Below, one piece after another: positions 25,530-33,526 of a stretch of DNA of 44,628 nt; position 1 is the first letter of the stretch; each line of letters begins with the position of its first letter. The notes beneath the pieces are model-generated. The model had not been told where the DNA came from, searched no databases, and was given only the letters and a program-made list of their open reading frames with translations. Made by a program: the position numbers and the translations under genes. The stretch spans positions 1 to 44,628 of the forward strand of contig JAUIEW010000008.1 of NCBI GenBank assembly GCA_030429365.1, read 5' to 3'. This stretch comes from Phycisphaerae bacterium (lineage in GTDB: Bacteria > Planctomycetota > Phycisphaerae > UBA1845).

Positions 25530-26246
25530 ATGGAAATCGAATTCAAGAACCAGACCGTGGCGCTGCTGTTCGCGAAGTATCCAACACCCGGCGCGGTGAT
25601 GACGCGATTGTGCCCACCGCTTTCGCCCGAAGCGGCTGCCCGGGTTCAACGTGCGTGCATGCGGCACATTTGGTCGGAACTGACGGCTGGTGATTGGTGC
25701 CTTCCGATTTTGGTCGGATCGCCGGATGACGCGCTCGGGCGTTTTCCTTCACTACTCAATCCGGACACGACGGGCGATGCGCCGGTATTTTGCTGGCCAC
25801 AGGGCGACGGCGATCTGGGGGAACGATTGGTCCGTGCGTCGAAGTTGGCGTTTGATGGCGGGGCGCGGGCGGTGGTATTTCTCGGTGTCGATAGTCCGAT
25901 GCAGGATTGGGATGTGATTCGTGGATTGTCTGGTCAGTTGACTAATGCAGATGTCGCGATCGGACCGTGCGCCGATGGCGGTTATTATTTTCTGGCGACG
26001 CGGCGACACATTCCGAAGTTGTTTGCTGGCGTTGATTGGGGAACGCCGCGCGTGTTTGAGCAGACGTGCGACATCGCTGAGCGGTTGAATTTGTCGGTCT
26101 GGCGTGCAGAATCGGGATACGACATCGACAGGGTTGAGGACTTGCATCGGGCGCTGGGTGATCTTGAACCGGATAGCGAGTTGGCCCGTACGATCAGAGA
26201 AGTTCTGGCAAAGTCAAATCAGATAACCACGAAAGATCCAGCATGA
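25530..26246 (+). CDS. TIGR04282/DUF2064-like glycosyltransferase
   Basis: The 238-residue protein has the DUF2064 pattern: ALLFAKYPTPGAVMTRLCPP at the start, VVFLGVDSPMQDWDVIRGL in the middle and IGPCADGGYYFLATRRHIP toward the end, a GT-A-like fold with Asp motifs for metal and nucleotide. One group is annotated as an arsenosugar biosynthesis glycosyltransferase, but many members occur in other settings. ATG 25530 was chosen; the open frame back to 25461 only runs through the dispersed repeat. The last bases overlap the next gene as ATGA, so both are translationally coupled. There is no arsenic gene in the window. Confidence 0.85.
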   Translation: MEIEFKNQTVALLFAKYPTPGAVMTRLCPPLSPEAAARVQRACMRHIWSELTAGDWCLPILVGSPDDALGRFPSLLNPDTTGDAPVFCWPQGDGDLGERLVRASKLAFDGGARAVVFLGVDSPMQDWDVIRGLSGQLTNADVAIGPCADGGYYFLATRRHIPKLFAGVDWGTPRVFEQTCDIAERLNLSVWRAESGYDIDRVEDLHRALGDLEPDSELARTIREVLAKSNQITTKDPA

Positions 26247-26887
26247 CACAGTCGGGCGACGCGAAGCTTATTGATATGACCCTGTCGGGTTTCTTCGACG
26301 TGGTAGCCGCACGGGTTTCGACGCCCGGTGGCGGGGCGGTTGCAGGGGCAGCCGGGGCGCTGGCTGCGACACTTGCGCGGATGGTCGCGGCGTATTCGAT
26401 GGACAAGGACAAGCAGTCGGACCAGGGAAACCCGGTCTGGCCGATCGCCGATCGGTTGCGTCAGCTTGATGAAGCGCTTCGAAAGTCCATCGACGACGAT
26501 GCAGCCGCCTACGGCGCGTACGTTGCGGTGTCGAAAGACAAATCGGGTACGCCTGAAGCGAGGGAGAAGCGACAGCAGGCCACGCGCCAATCGATGGGCG
26601 TGCCGATGGAGATTGCTGCAAAGTCGAGCGATGTGCTCGAAGCGCTGGAATCGTTGGTGGGGTTGGGAAATAAATGGCTACTGAGCGACCTGGAGGCGGC
26701 TGCGATATTGGCTGAGGCGACAGTCCGCTGCGCCGGTTGCAGCGTTCGGGTGAATGCGAATATGTTGTCTGACTCGGGTGAGGCCAGCGAAGCACGTTCT
26801 CGTTTGGATGCGTTGGAACAGGGGGCCAAGCTGCGGTTATCGAGCATTCTTCAAGCGTTGAATGAGCGGTTGAAGGGTGGGGCTTGA
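26243..26887 (+). CDS. fchA: Formiminotransferase-cyclodeaminase-like folate enzyme
   Basis: The 214-residue protein matches the stand-alone cyclodeaminase/cyclohydrolase domain (FTCD_C): LSGFFDVVAARVSTPGGGAV near residues 14-33, AGALAATLARMVAAYSM, and a long helical C-terminal half with KSSDVLEALESLVGLGNKWL and RCAGCSVRVNANMLSD. Members act on formimino- or methenyl-tetrahydrofolate. The ATG lies inside the stop of the glycosyltransferase gene (ATGA), and the next gene overlaps its stop too. The pairing with a DUF2064 protein is not one I can explain. FTCD_C call is firm; the reaction is inferred. Confidence 0.85.
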   Translation: MTQSGDAKLIDMTLSGFFDVVAARVSTPGGGAVAGAAGALAATLARMVAAYSMDKDKQSDQGNPVWPIADRLRQLDEALRKSIDDDAAAYGAYVAVSKDKSGTPEAREKRQQATRQSMGVPMEIAAKSSDVLEALESLVGLGNKWLLSDLEAAAILAEATVRCAGCSVRVNANMLSDSGEASEARSRLDALEQGAKLRLSSILQALNERLKGGA

Positions 26888-27147
26888 GGCTGCCGATACA
26901 GTCCTTGATGAATAACGATCCCGATTTTGTGGTTGATATAGAAGGACTCAGCGAGCCGGACGCGTGCGAGACGTCGCCCAAGCGTTCGTGGATCGGCGTC
27001 CATTTTGAATGTTGCGATGTTTATGTTCGGATTTACAAGAACCCGGCTGGCACAGCGTATGAAGGCCGATGTCCGCGATGCCTGCAAAAGGTTCGCGCCC
27101 GCGTCGGACCGGAAGGCACCAGCGCTCGGTTCTTTTCCGCCAGCTAA
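26884..27147 (+). CDS. Small zinc-ribbon-like protein, unknown function
   Basis: This 87-residue frame begins with TTG 26884 that overlaps the previous stop (TTGA) and is preceded by AAGGGTGGGG, a strong ribosome site; ATG 26908 is an alternative that lacks one. The core WIGVHFECCDVYVRIYKN, AYEGRCPRCLQKVRARVG and GTSARFF has two Cys pairs (CC and CPRC) as in a zinc ribbon. It resembles a small protein I associate with planctomycetes, without assigned function. It is coupled to the cyclodeaminase-like gene. Confidence 0.65.
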   Translation: MRLPIQSLMNNDPDFVVDIEGLSEPDACETSPKRSWIGVHFECCDVYVRIYKNPAGTAYEGRCPRCLQKVRARVGPEGTSARFFSAS

Positions 27148-27190
27148 GTCTGCGCAGTTTCCCCATTCCAAATTTCGCGAATTTGTTGAA

Positions 27191-27220
27191 TTGTCCGGTG
27201 TCGCCATGCGTGGTTATAAT
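27191..27220 (+). promoter_or_regulatory. Sigma70-like promoter for the cation antiporter gene
   Basis: TTGTCC (27191-27196), 18 bases, then the perfect -10 box TATAAT (27215-27220). The leader to the GTG start is about 47 bases. Confidence 0.6.
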
Positions 27221-27267
27221 CTGCGACCCTCGCCAGAGTCCCCCAGGCGAGTCTTCGAGGCGAACCC

Positions 27268-28338
27268 GTGCTGACGCAATGGCTTTACCCCAACAACGTA
27301 ACCACGCCCATGCTGTTTGGCGAGATGCTGATCGCCGGTGCCATCGTCGTACTCATCGCCATCCGACTGACCAAGTTGGCCGACCGCTTTGCGGATGAAT
27401 GGAATCTGGGGCGTGCGTTTGTCGGCATGCTTCTGTTGGCGACGGTGACGAGTCTTCCGGAAGTGGTGGCTGGTGCGACGGCGGCTGCGATCGGGTCTGT
27501 GGACATGGCCTTTGCGGCTGTCTATGGCAGTTGCTCGTTCAATATCGTCATCATCGTGATCATGAATCTGGCGCTAACGAGCGGTGGTTCCGTATTGCGC
27601 GAAGCCCGCCCGGCACAATTGCTTAACAGTTCGTTCGGCATTGTGATGATCGTGTTTTCCATCAGTGCGATTGCCACAGTGCAGAAGTTCGCGGGCAGTC
27701 CGATCATTCAACAGACGATCGAAATCGTGTCTTCGCTTTCGATCATTGTGACGTACATCTGGTTCATGACGCTGTCGCAGCGTTTCGAGAAACGCGACGC
27801 CGTAGCGACAGAATTAAGTGAAACCTCAAAACGATCGATGGGAATTGTCGTGGCGCTTGTTGTCGTTTCCGCGCTGACGGTCATGTCGGCATGGTGGTTG
27901 ACCAAAACCGGCGATGTGCTGGCCGAACACCCCATTGAATACCTCGGTCGCCCGTTGGGCAAGACGGCGATTGGCATATGCTTTTTGGCGGTGGCCACAT
28001 CACTTCCGGAAATCGCCACGAGCCTGACAGCCGTTCGGATCAACAATCTGGACATGGCCCTTGGCAACGTCTTCGGCAGCAACATGTTCAACATGCTGGT
28101 CGTACCAGTGATCAAGGTGGCGGCTTGGTGCTCGGGCGATTCGCTTTGCATGTATGGCGAGAATTTCTCAGCCAACCTGAACATGCTGGCCGGTTTGTTC
28201 GCGGTGATGATGATGGCGATTTCGGTGGCTGGCATCGCCTACCGCACGCAACGCCGGGTGCTGCGTCTCGGCGTGGATTCGGTCGTACTGCTGCTGGTCT
28301 ACGTCGCGGGGATGGCCGTTCTACTCACGCAACAGTGA
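27268..28338 (+). CDS. Sodium/calcium exchanger-family cation antiporter
   Basis: The 356-residue protein carries the two inverted CaCA repeats: MLLLATVTSLPEVVAGATAA with YGSCSFNIVIIVIM in the first half, and FLAVATSLPEIATSLTAVRI with GNVFGSNMFNMLVVPVI in the second. The TSLPE glutamates are the ion-binding residues. About ten membrane spans are expected and the product is an inner-membrane antiporter for Ca2+ or another cation. The first repeat has SCSFNI where most have GSNIFN, a mild deviation. The GTG start at 27268 has GAGG 7 bases upstream. The stop is followed by dispersed repeat copy B. Confidence 0.92.
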   Translation: MLTQWLYPNNVTTPMLFGEMLIAGAIVVLIAIRLTKLADRFADEWNLGRAFVGMLLLATVTSLPEVVAGATAAAIGSVDMAFAAVYGSCSFNIVIIVIMNLALTSGGSVLREARPAQLLNSSFGIVMIVFSISAIATVQKFAGSPIIQQTIEIVSSLSIIVTYIWFMTLSQRFEKRDAVATELSETSKRSMGIVVALVVVSALTVMSAWWLTKTGDVLAEHPIEYLGRPLGKTAIGICFLAVATSLPEIATSLTAVRINNLDMALGNVFGSNMFNMLVVPVIKVAAWCSGDSLCMYGENFSANLNMLAGLFAVMMMAISVAGIAYRTQRRVLRLGVDSVVLLLVYVAGMAVLLTQQ

Positions 28339-28355
28339 GCGGTTGTAAGCGTGTC

Positions 28356-28414
28356 GGGTGCGCGGTGCCCACCGCCGTTCGACTGTTTTACGGATTGGTG
28401 GGCATGGCCCACCC
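28356..28414. repeat. Dispersed inverted repeat, copy B
   Basis: Left arm GGGTGCGCGGTGCCCACC (28356-28373) differs at two positions from that of copy A. Right arm GGTGGGCATGGCCCACCC (28397-28414) differs at one position. Loop 23 bases. It sits between the antiporter stop and the convergent aminopeptidase gene. Confidence 0.8.
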
Positions 28415-28439
28415 TGCGGGCCGATCGGTTCCACGTGTC

Positions 28440-29849
28440 CTATACGATTGTGCCGTCGATGATCGCCGACACGACGTCCGGATCATTGGGCAGGCCTGCG
28501 GTCAACACTTCTGGGCCGCTGAAAGACTCCCCACAAACAGCGACGTCTTCCTCTATTCGAATGCCGCCGAATTCATCGCGCAGCAAGGCGTCGACAGCCG
28601 ATCGATTGACCACATCGGCAAACGGTTTGACCAGCGCATCGCGTTCCCAAATTGATGGGACCAGATAGATGCCAGGTTCGATGGTCACCACCATGCCCGG
28701 CGCGAGATCACGATCCAAACGCAGGAAGCAATCGCCGAACCGCTCGGGACGCGAACGACCTTTCGCATACCCAGCGAGGTCGCCGAAATCCTCAAGATCG
28801 TGAACGCCCATGCCAAGAAGGTGTCCAACGCCGTGCGGGAAAAATAACCCGTACGCCCCCCGGTCGGCCAGGTCAGCAGGCTCGCCCTTGAGCAGTTCAG
28901 CTTCAACAAGGCCTTCGCAGATAATCTGGGACGCCAACCGATGGATTTCGAGGTAACGTTTGCCAGGCAGGCACGCCTTGATGGCTGACTGCTCGGCCCG
29001 CAGAACCGTCTCGTAGAGATGACGTTGCACCGAGGTCCAGATTCCGTCCACTGGATAGGTCCGTGTCATGTCGCTCGTGTAGCAGCCAGGCTCCTCCGCG
29101 CCAGCATCGACTAGAACAAGCGACCCTTTTGCAAGATTTCGTCCGGCGCATTCGCCGTGCAATACCTCGCCGCGAATGGTGCAAATCGACGAAAAGCTTT
29201 CCCGGCAGTTGTATCGTGCAAGTTCGGCGACCAGGGCAGCTTGCACGTCAGTTTCAGAATTGCTCGAACGCGCCGCGCGCATGGCCGCAAAGTGAGCGGC
29301 GACGCCCGCCTTCGCGGCGTAGCGCATTGCTGATAGTTCATGCTCGTCTTTGATCAATCGCAGGTTGATGATCGCGAGAGATTCCTCTTCCGTGGGCTTG
29401 TTGAGCTTGAGTTTGCAGGCGTGCGCCAGAGTTTCGGGATGGGGTGGCGTGATGCAAGAAACGTTTCCACCCGCCGTGGCGGATTCGAGAGTGTCGTAGT
29501 CTTTGATCTGTGAGGCATCAATACCGATTGCGGTTGCACATGTCGTATCAGACGGAGTCGGCCCAAGCCACAACGGATCGTCGGGACCCGGAGGTGTGCG
29601 AAACCAGGTGCAGCCTGATTGTCCGTCACTGCCCGGTTCGATCATCAACGCCGCGTGTTCGAGCGGCGGACCGCCGAAGTAGAGGTAGCAACTTTCCGCA
29701 CGAAACATGTGCGGGTTCGATGCGTAGGAGCGGGCCAACGCGTGCCCCGAAAAAATGACCATCGGGCGGGTAATGTTCTTAGCCAAAGCGGCCCTTCGTT
29801 GTTGGTAGGCCGCTGCCGGTGAGGTGAGGTGCAATTCTAGGTCGGACAT
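28440..29849 (-). CDS. pepP: M24B aminopeptidase P (Xaa-Pro aminopeptidase)
   Basis: The 469-residue protein has an N-terminal creatinase-type domain (AAAYQQRRAALAKNI, MVIFSGHALARSYASNPHMF) and a C-terminal pita-bread catalytic domain. Metal ligands: Asp in LVLVDAGAEEPG, Asp in YTSDMTRTYPVDG, His in GVGHLLGMGVHDLEDFG, Glu in VVTIEPGIYL and Glu in GGIRIEEDVAV. It removes an N-terminal residue when proline is second and works in the cytoplasm. ATG 29849 has an AAGGCGAG ribosome site upstream. The gene is convergent with the antiporter and separated from it by repeat copy B. Confidence 0.94.
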   Translation of the reverse strand: MSDLELHLTSPAAAYQQRRAALAKNITRPMVIFSGHALARSYASNPHMFRAESCYLYFGGPPLEHAALMIEPGSDGQSGCTWFRTPPGPDDPLWLGPTPSDTTCATAIGIDASQIKDYDTLESATAGGNVSCITPPHPETLAHACKLKLNKPTEEESLAIINLRLIKDEHELSAMRYAAKAGVAAHFAAMRAARSSNSETDVQAALVAELARYNCRESFSSICTIRGEVLHGECAGRNLAKGSLVLVDAGAEEPGCYTSDMTRTYPVDGIWTSVQRHLYETVLRAEQSAIKACLPGKRYLEIHRLASQIICEGLVEAELLKGEPADLADRGAYGLFFPHGVGHLLGMGVHDLEDFGDLAGYAKGRSRPERFGDCFLRLDRDLAPGMVVTIEPGIYLVPSIWERDALVKPFADVVNRSAVDALLRDEFGGIRIEEDVAVCGESFSGPEVLTAGLPNDPDVVSAIIDGTIV

Positions 29850-29904
29850 CGGTGTTCTCGCCTTGCCAGAAGAAGATCAAATTGTTGACGGATTGATTCG
29901 GAGA

Positions 29905-30546
29905 CTAGTTGTCGGATGACTCGGTCTCGGTCGACTCCGTTTTCGCCGGCTCCGACTTGGGCTCAGCCAGCGCCCTGTCGATGGCCTCTCCGATTTCCTT
30001 GCTCTCAGGGTTGGTGCGAGGTCCGAATTTTGCAATCACTTTGCCACTGCGATCAACGAGGTACTTTTGGAAATTCCATTTGACTTCGCCCGCGATATCC
30101 TTGTTTGGATGATTGATCAGGAACTTGTAGAGATCGCAGCAATCGTCACCTTTGACAGACACCTTGGCGAAGAGCGGGAAGCTGACGTTGTATTTTTCGC
30201 AGAACTTGGCGATGTCCTTGTTGCTGCCCGGTTCCTGTGACAGGAAGTTGTTGGCCGGGAACGCCAGAATCTCAAAACCCTTGTCCTTGTACTTCTGGTA
30301 GAGCGGTTCGAGTTGTTCGTAATTTTGCTTGGTGAGTCCGCACTTCGACGCGACGTTGACGATGAGCAGCACATCACCGCGGAATTTTTCAAGCTTGATG
30401 TCTTCGCCGCTGATTGACTTCATTTCAAAATCGAGAATTGATTTCTTCATGTTGGTTTCTTCGGTGGGCGCGTCGGTATCGCCAGCGCGCAGCACGTGCG
30501 CCCCTGCGAACATCGCAATCATCATGCAAATCGTTGTTGTCTTCAT
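29905..30546 (-). CDS. Exported glutathione peroxidase-like thiol peroxidase
   Basis: The 213-residue protein starts at ATG 30546 behind GAAGGA with a signal peptide (ICMMIAMFAGAHVLRAG). The GPx domain has the peroxidatic Cys69 in NVASKCGLT, the Trp157 of WNFQKYLVD, and a second Cys116 in KFCEKYNVSFPLF that can act as resolving Cys. The usual catalytic Gln of FPCNQF is Asn100 in FPANNF, and the first Cys is Ala. It reduces peroxides, most likely with thioredoxin-like donors in the periplasm. A Ser/Thr/Glu tail ends the protein. Confidence 0.92.
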   Translation of the reverse strand: MKTTTICMMIAMFAGAHVLRAGDTDAPTEETNMKKSILDFEMKSISGEDIKLEKFRGDVLLIVNVASKCGLTKQNYEQLEPLYQKYKDKGFEILAFPANNFLSQEPGSNKDIAKFCEKYNVSFPLFAKVSVKGDDCCDLYKFLINHPNKDIAGEVKWNFQKYLVDRSGKVIAKFGPRTNPESKEIGEAIDRALAEPKSEPAKTESTETESSDN

Positions 30547-30681
30547 GTCAATCTATCCTTCGCCGTAAGAGGTTGCCGGCCAATTTGGTTGCAGCGTTTG
30601 GTTTTGCGATTGCCATTTCGTGCAATCGGTGAGCCCGGATTGTAGGCGGGGTTGGCGTTTCAATCCAACGGGTGGGGAGCG

Positions 30682-31878
30682 TTAATTCGAGTGGATGCTG
30701 TTGAGCAATTCGAGGATTTGATTGCGGCGCGAGTGGCCGCCTGGTGCGTCAAGTGAGGCTTGTAAATGCTGGGCGGCGAGATCGCGCTCACCGGCTTCCA
30801 GATAGGCGATGGCGAGGTCATAGTGCCCCTCTGCGTCATCAGGGCGTTCTGCGAGAAAGTCTTTGAGATATTTCGTGTAGTGGGGCAAATCACCGCGTTG
30901 CTTGAATCGGTCGGCTGCCTGGCGATACGCGGGCGCCAACCACTGGTCGGATCGCTTGGGATCAAGCGTTGCCGCTTGTTTGACGAGGGCAACAAATCGC
31001 TCCATGTCGTCGAGTCCGTAAGCGGTTTTTGAATAGACAAGGTACGCATCTGCACGAATCGACGGAGGAATCTCATCGTTTTCGAGTTGATTCTTGATGC
31101 GCAGGCAGATGGCTTGAGCCCGGTTGAATTCGCCGCGGCGCATCCAGACTTCGGCGAGTTCCATGTTGACGTCGAGGCGCTTCACCGCTTTGCTCACGGC
31201 CAACTCGAGTTGGTAGACGGCCGACTTGCGTGGGGCGGCTTCAAACGTACCGAGCACGACGCCGCTTCGCTTGATCAGATACCACTGGTCGGTGGCTTGC
31301 CCCGGTTCGCCAGTGGCGAGGTCGATCGTACGAACGTGGCCGAAATCGCGTCCGATGCGGGCATAGGCGAGTCCGAGTTCGGCATGCAATTGCGGATCGT
31401 CGAATCCGAGATCGTCGGCTTGCTCCAGGTGTTCAAGGGCCATCGTGTGGCGACCTTCAGTAACGAGGAGGCGTCCAATGTGGAAATGATCTTCGGGGGT
31501 CGCATCATAGGCCAGCGCTTTGCGCAGATGCTTGATCGCCGATTCGAGTTGATGGTGCGCTTCGAACAGGCCGGCCAACTTGCGATGGGTGATCGCCGAA
31601 CGGGGGTTGGACCGCACGATGCGGTCGGCGACTTCGTTGGCTTCTGCCGGTTTCTCTTCGGACAGCAGCGATTCGACGCGCTGGTACAGGGCTTCGGTGG
31701 AGACGTGCGCCGAGTCGTCCACATCGTCAGCTGCGATGAATGCGTAGATGAATATGAGCAAGAGGCGAATCAACACGAGCCATCCAGGTTGGGGCAGTTG
31801 AACTGCCGATTTTGATACCCGTGAAGTTATAACTTGCGTCTGGATTCTGTCGAGAGGACAAGCGGTTGGGCCACGCAC
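30682..31878 (-). CDS. Exported TPR protein
   Basis: The protein is built of tetratricopeptide-like helical pairs: TEALYQRVESLLSEEKPAEA, NPRSAITHRKLAGLFEAHHQ, DDPQLHAELGLAYARIGRD, AEGHYDLAIAYLEAGERDLA and more up to the C-terminus. The N-terminal segment LVLIRLLLIFIYAFIAADD looks like a signal anchor. The start is uncertain: GTG 31878 gives 398 residues, but GTG 31776, just before the hydrophobic stretch and after a GGATGG, gives a more usual N-terminus. TPR proteins are scaffolds; no partner or function can be named. It is divergent from the M28 peptidase gene. Confidence 0.8.
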   Translation of the reverse strand: MRGPTACPLDRIQTQVITSRVSKSAVQLPQPGWLVLIRLLLIFIYAFIAADDVDDSAHVSTEALYQRVESLLSEEKPAEANEVADRIVRSNPRSAITHRKLAGLFEAHHQLESAIKHLRKALAYDATPEDHFHIGRLLVTEGRHTMALEHLEQADDLGFDDPQLHAELGLAYARIGRDFGHVRTIDLATGEPGQATDQWYLIKRSGVVLGTFEAAPRKSAVYQLELAVSKAVKRLDVNMELAEVWMRRGEFNRAQAICLRIKNQLENDEIPPSIRADAYLVYSKTAYGLDDMERFVALVKQAATLDPKRSDQWLAPAYRQAADRFKQRGDLPHYTKYLKDFLAERPDDAEGHYDLAIAYLEAGERDLAAQHLQASLDAPGGHSRRNQILELLNSIHSN

Positions 31879-31942
31879 GTGCCCCCGTTTGAGTGAATGG
31901 ACCGACTGGGCTAAGATTTTCGCTCGGGCCTAGGGTGGCAAG

Positions 31943-31970
31943 AATTGGGTGGCACGACCGGTCCCCAATT
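31943..31970. promoter_or_regulatory. Leader hairpin before the M28 peptidase gene
   Basis: AATTGGG (31943-31949) pairs with CCCAATT (31964-31970) around 14 bases. It is about 30 bases before the TTG start. The arms recall the GGGTGG core of the dispersed repeats, but similarity is limited. Role unknown. Confidence 0.35.
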
Positions 31971-32000
31971 TGCGAATCAGTAATCTTGGAGGGTTTTTTC

Positions 32001-33431
32001 TTGAAAAACGTTTACACGCGAAGGCTTGCCGTGCAGGGACTCCTGACGCTTATCACGATCATATCCGGTGTCGCCACGACTGCGGCAGGACCGATTGCAG
32101 ACGCCTATCGTGATCGGGCCAACCGCATCATCGATGCCGCAATGACAAGCGACGACGCCTATAAGAAGTTGCAGTTCCTCTGCGACGACATCGGGCATCG
32201 CATTTGCGGATCGGAGGCGCTAGATCGGGCCATTAAGTGGGCGTCGGACGAGTTGCGTCGTGATGGGATGAGCAATGTCCACACCGAACCTGTTGAAGTG
32301 ATCAAGTGGGTGCGGGGCAGGGAGTCGTGCGAGATGATTGCGCCGCGCCGCGAAGCCATGGTGATGCTCGGGTTGGGCAAGTCGGTTGGTACGCCCGCGG
32401 GAGGGATTACCGCGCCGGTCGTTGTGGTTGCTGACGAAGAGGAGCTTGAAAATCTGGGCGATGGCGCGAAGGGCAAGATCGTCCTCTTTAACAACCCGAT
32501 GCCGCCATACGATCATGAGAAGGGTTCGGGTTATGGACATTCGGTGCGGTTTCGCACGAACGGTGCGCGGCTGGCGGCTGAGAAGGGCGCGGTGGCGTGT
32601 CTGATTCGTTCGGTTACCGCCCATAGCCTGCGCACGCCCCACACCGGGACGATGAATTACAAAGATGCGCCGGTTCAGATTCCAGCCGCCGCGGTCTCGG
32701 TGGAAGATGCGGAGGCCATTGCCCGGATGACCCGGCGCGGCATTGAGGTTGTGCTGAAGGTCAAAATGGATGCCAAGAACCATGGGCCTGCGATGTCGGC
32801 GAATGTCATCGGTGAGCTGCCGGGTTCGACGCATCCGGAGCAGATCGTGGTCATCGGCGGGCACATCGATTCGTGGGATGTCGGTCAGGGCGCGCACGAT
32901 GACGGTGGTGGATGCATCATGGCCATGGCGGCTGTCAAACTGCTCAAAGACCTCGGACTTCAACCCAAGCGTACAATCCGTGTGGTCCTCTGGACCGGTG
33001 AAGAGATCGGACTATACGGAGGAAAGCAATACGCCAAGGACCATGCCGACGAGTTGGCCAATCACGTCGCGGCGCTGGAATCAGACAGCGGGGCGTTTGC
33101 GCCGCGGGGTTACGGGGTCGACTGCAAGGACAAGGTCCGCATGAAGGTCGCCGCCGACCAGTTGCGCGACATCCTCACGCTGACCGGGAAGTTTGGGGCG
33201 TCGGATGTAAGCGAAGGGCACGGTGCTCCGGATGTGAGTCCCTTAAAGCCGGAGGGCGTCATCGTGATGGGCCACATGGTTGAAGGGGCGACATACTTCG
33301 ATTACCACCACACACCTGCGGACACGATCGATAAGGTTAATCAGGTCGAACTCAGGCAGAATGTGGCGCTGATGGCCACGGTGGCCTATGTGCTGGCGGA
33401 CATGCCGCAGCGTTTGGGTGAAAATGACTGA
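32001..33431 (+). CDS. Exported M28 family carboxypeptidase (CPQ-like)
   Basis: The 476-residue protein starts with TTG 32001, chosen because GGAGGG lies 7 bases upstream; the open frame upstream to 31893 has no ribosome site. A signal peptide (AVQGLLTLITIISGVATTAA) leads to a PA-like insert at about residues 130-260 and the catalytic domain. Zinc ligands: His288 in GGHIDSWDVGQGAHDDGG with Asp300, Glu334/Glu335 in WTGEEIGLYG, Asp near 363 in ESDSGAF and His near 437 in YHHTPADT. The family removes C-terminal residues from small peptides or dipeptides, here outside the cytoplasm. Repeat copy C follows. Confidence 0.93.
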   Translation: MKNVYTRRLAVQGLLTLITIISGVATTAAGPIADAYRDRANRIIDAAMTSDDAYKKLQFLCDDIGHRICGSEALDRAIKWASDELRRDGMSNVHTEPVEVIKWVRGRESCEMIAPRREAMVMLGLGKSVGTPAGGITAPVVVVADEEELENLGDGAKGKIVLFNNPMPPYDHEKGSGYGHSVRFRTNGARLAAEKGAVACLIRSVTAHSLRTPHTGTMNYKDAPVQIPAAAVSVEDAEAIARMTRRGIEVVLKVKMDAKNHGPAMSANVIGELPGSTHPEQIVVIGGHIDSWDVGQGAHDDGGGCIMAMAAVKLLKDLGLQPKRTIRVVLWTGEEIGLYGGKQYAKDHADELANHVAALESDSGAFAPRGYGVDCKDKVRMKVAADQLRDILTLTGKFGASDVSEGHGAPDVSPLKPEGVIVMGHMVEGATYFDYHHTPADTIDKVNQVELRQNVALMATVAYVLADMPQRLGEND

Positions 33432-33434
33432 TGA

Positions 33435-33515
33435 GGGTGGGGCGGGCCGTGCCCGCCTTGTCGTTACTGCCGCAGAATTCCAACGCCCGTGAGGAGTGGT
33501 GGGCATGGCCCACCC
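33435..33515. repeat. Dispersed inverted repeat, copy C
   Basis: The left arm at 33435-33457 has GGGCGGGCCGTGCCCGCC, close to that of copy A. The right arm GGTGGGCATGGCCCACCC (33498-33515) is identical to that of copy B. The loop is longer, about 40 bases, and its start shares TGTCGTT with copy A. It lies between the convergent M28 peptidase and lipoprotein genes. Confidence 0.8.
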
Positions 33516-33526
33516 TACAACGGCGC

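Noticed and set aside
24789-25667. Minus-strand open frame of 292 codons
   Set aside because: It is antisense to atoE and the start of the glycosyltransferase gene and reads through the dispersed repeat; Arg/His/Gln-rich.
31950-31965. TGGCAC as a sigma54 -24 element
   Set aside because: No TTGC element at the right distance follows.
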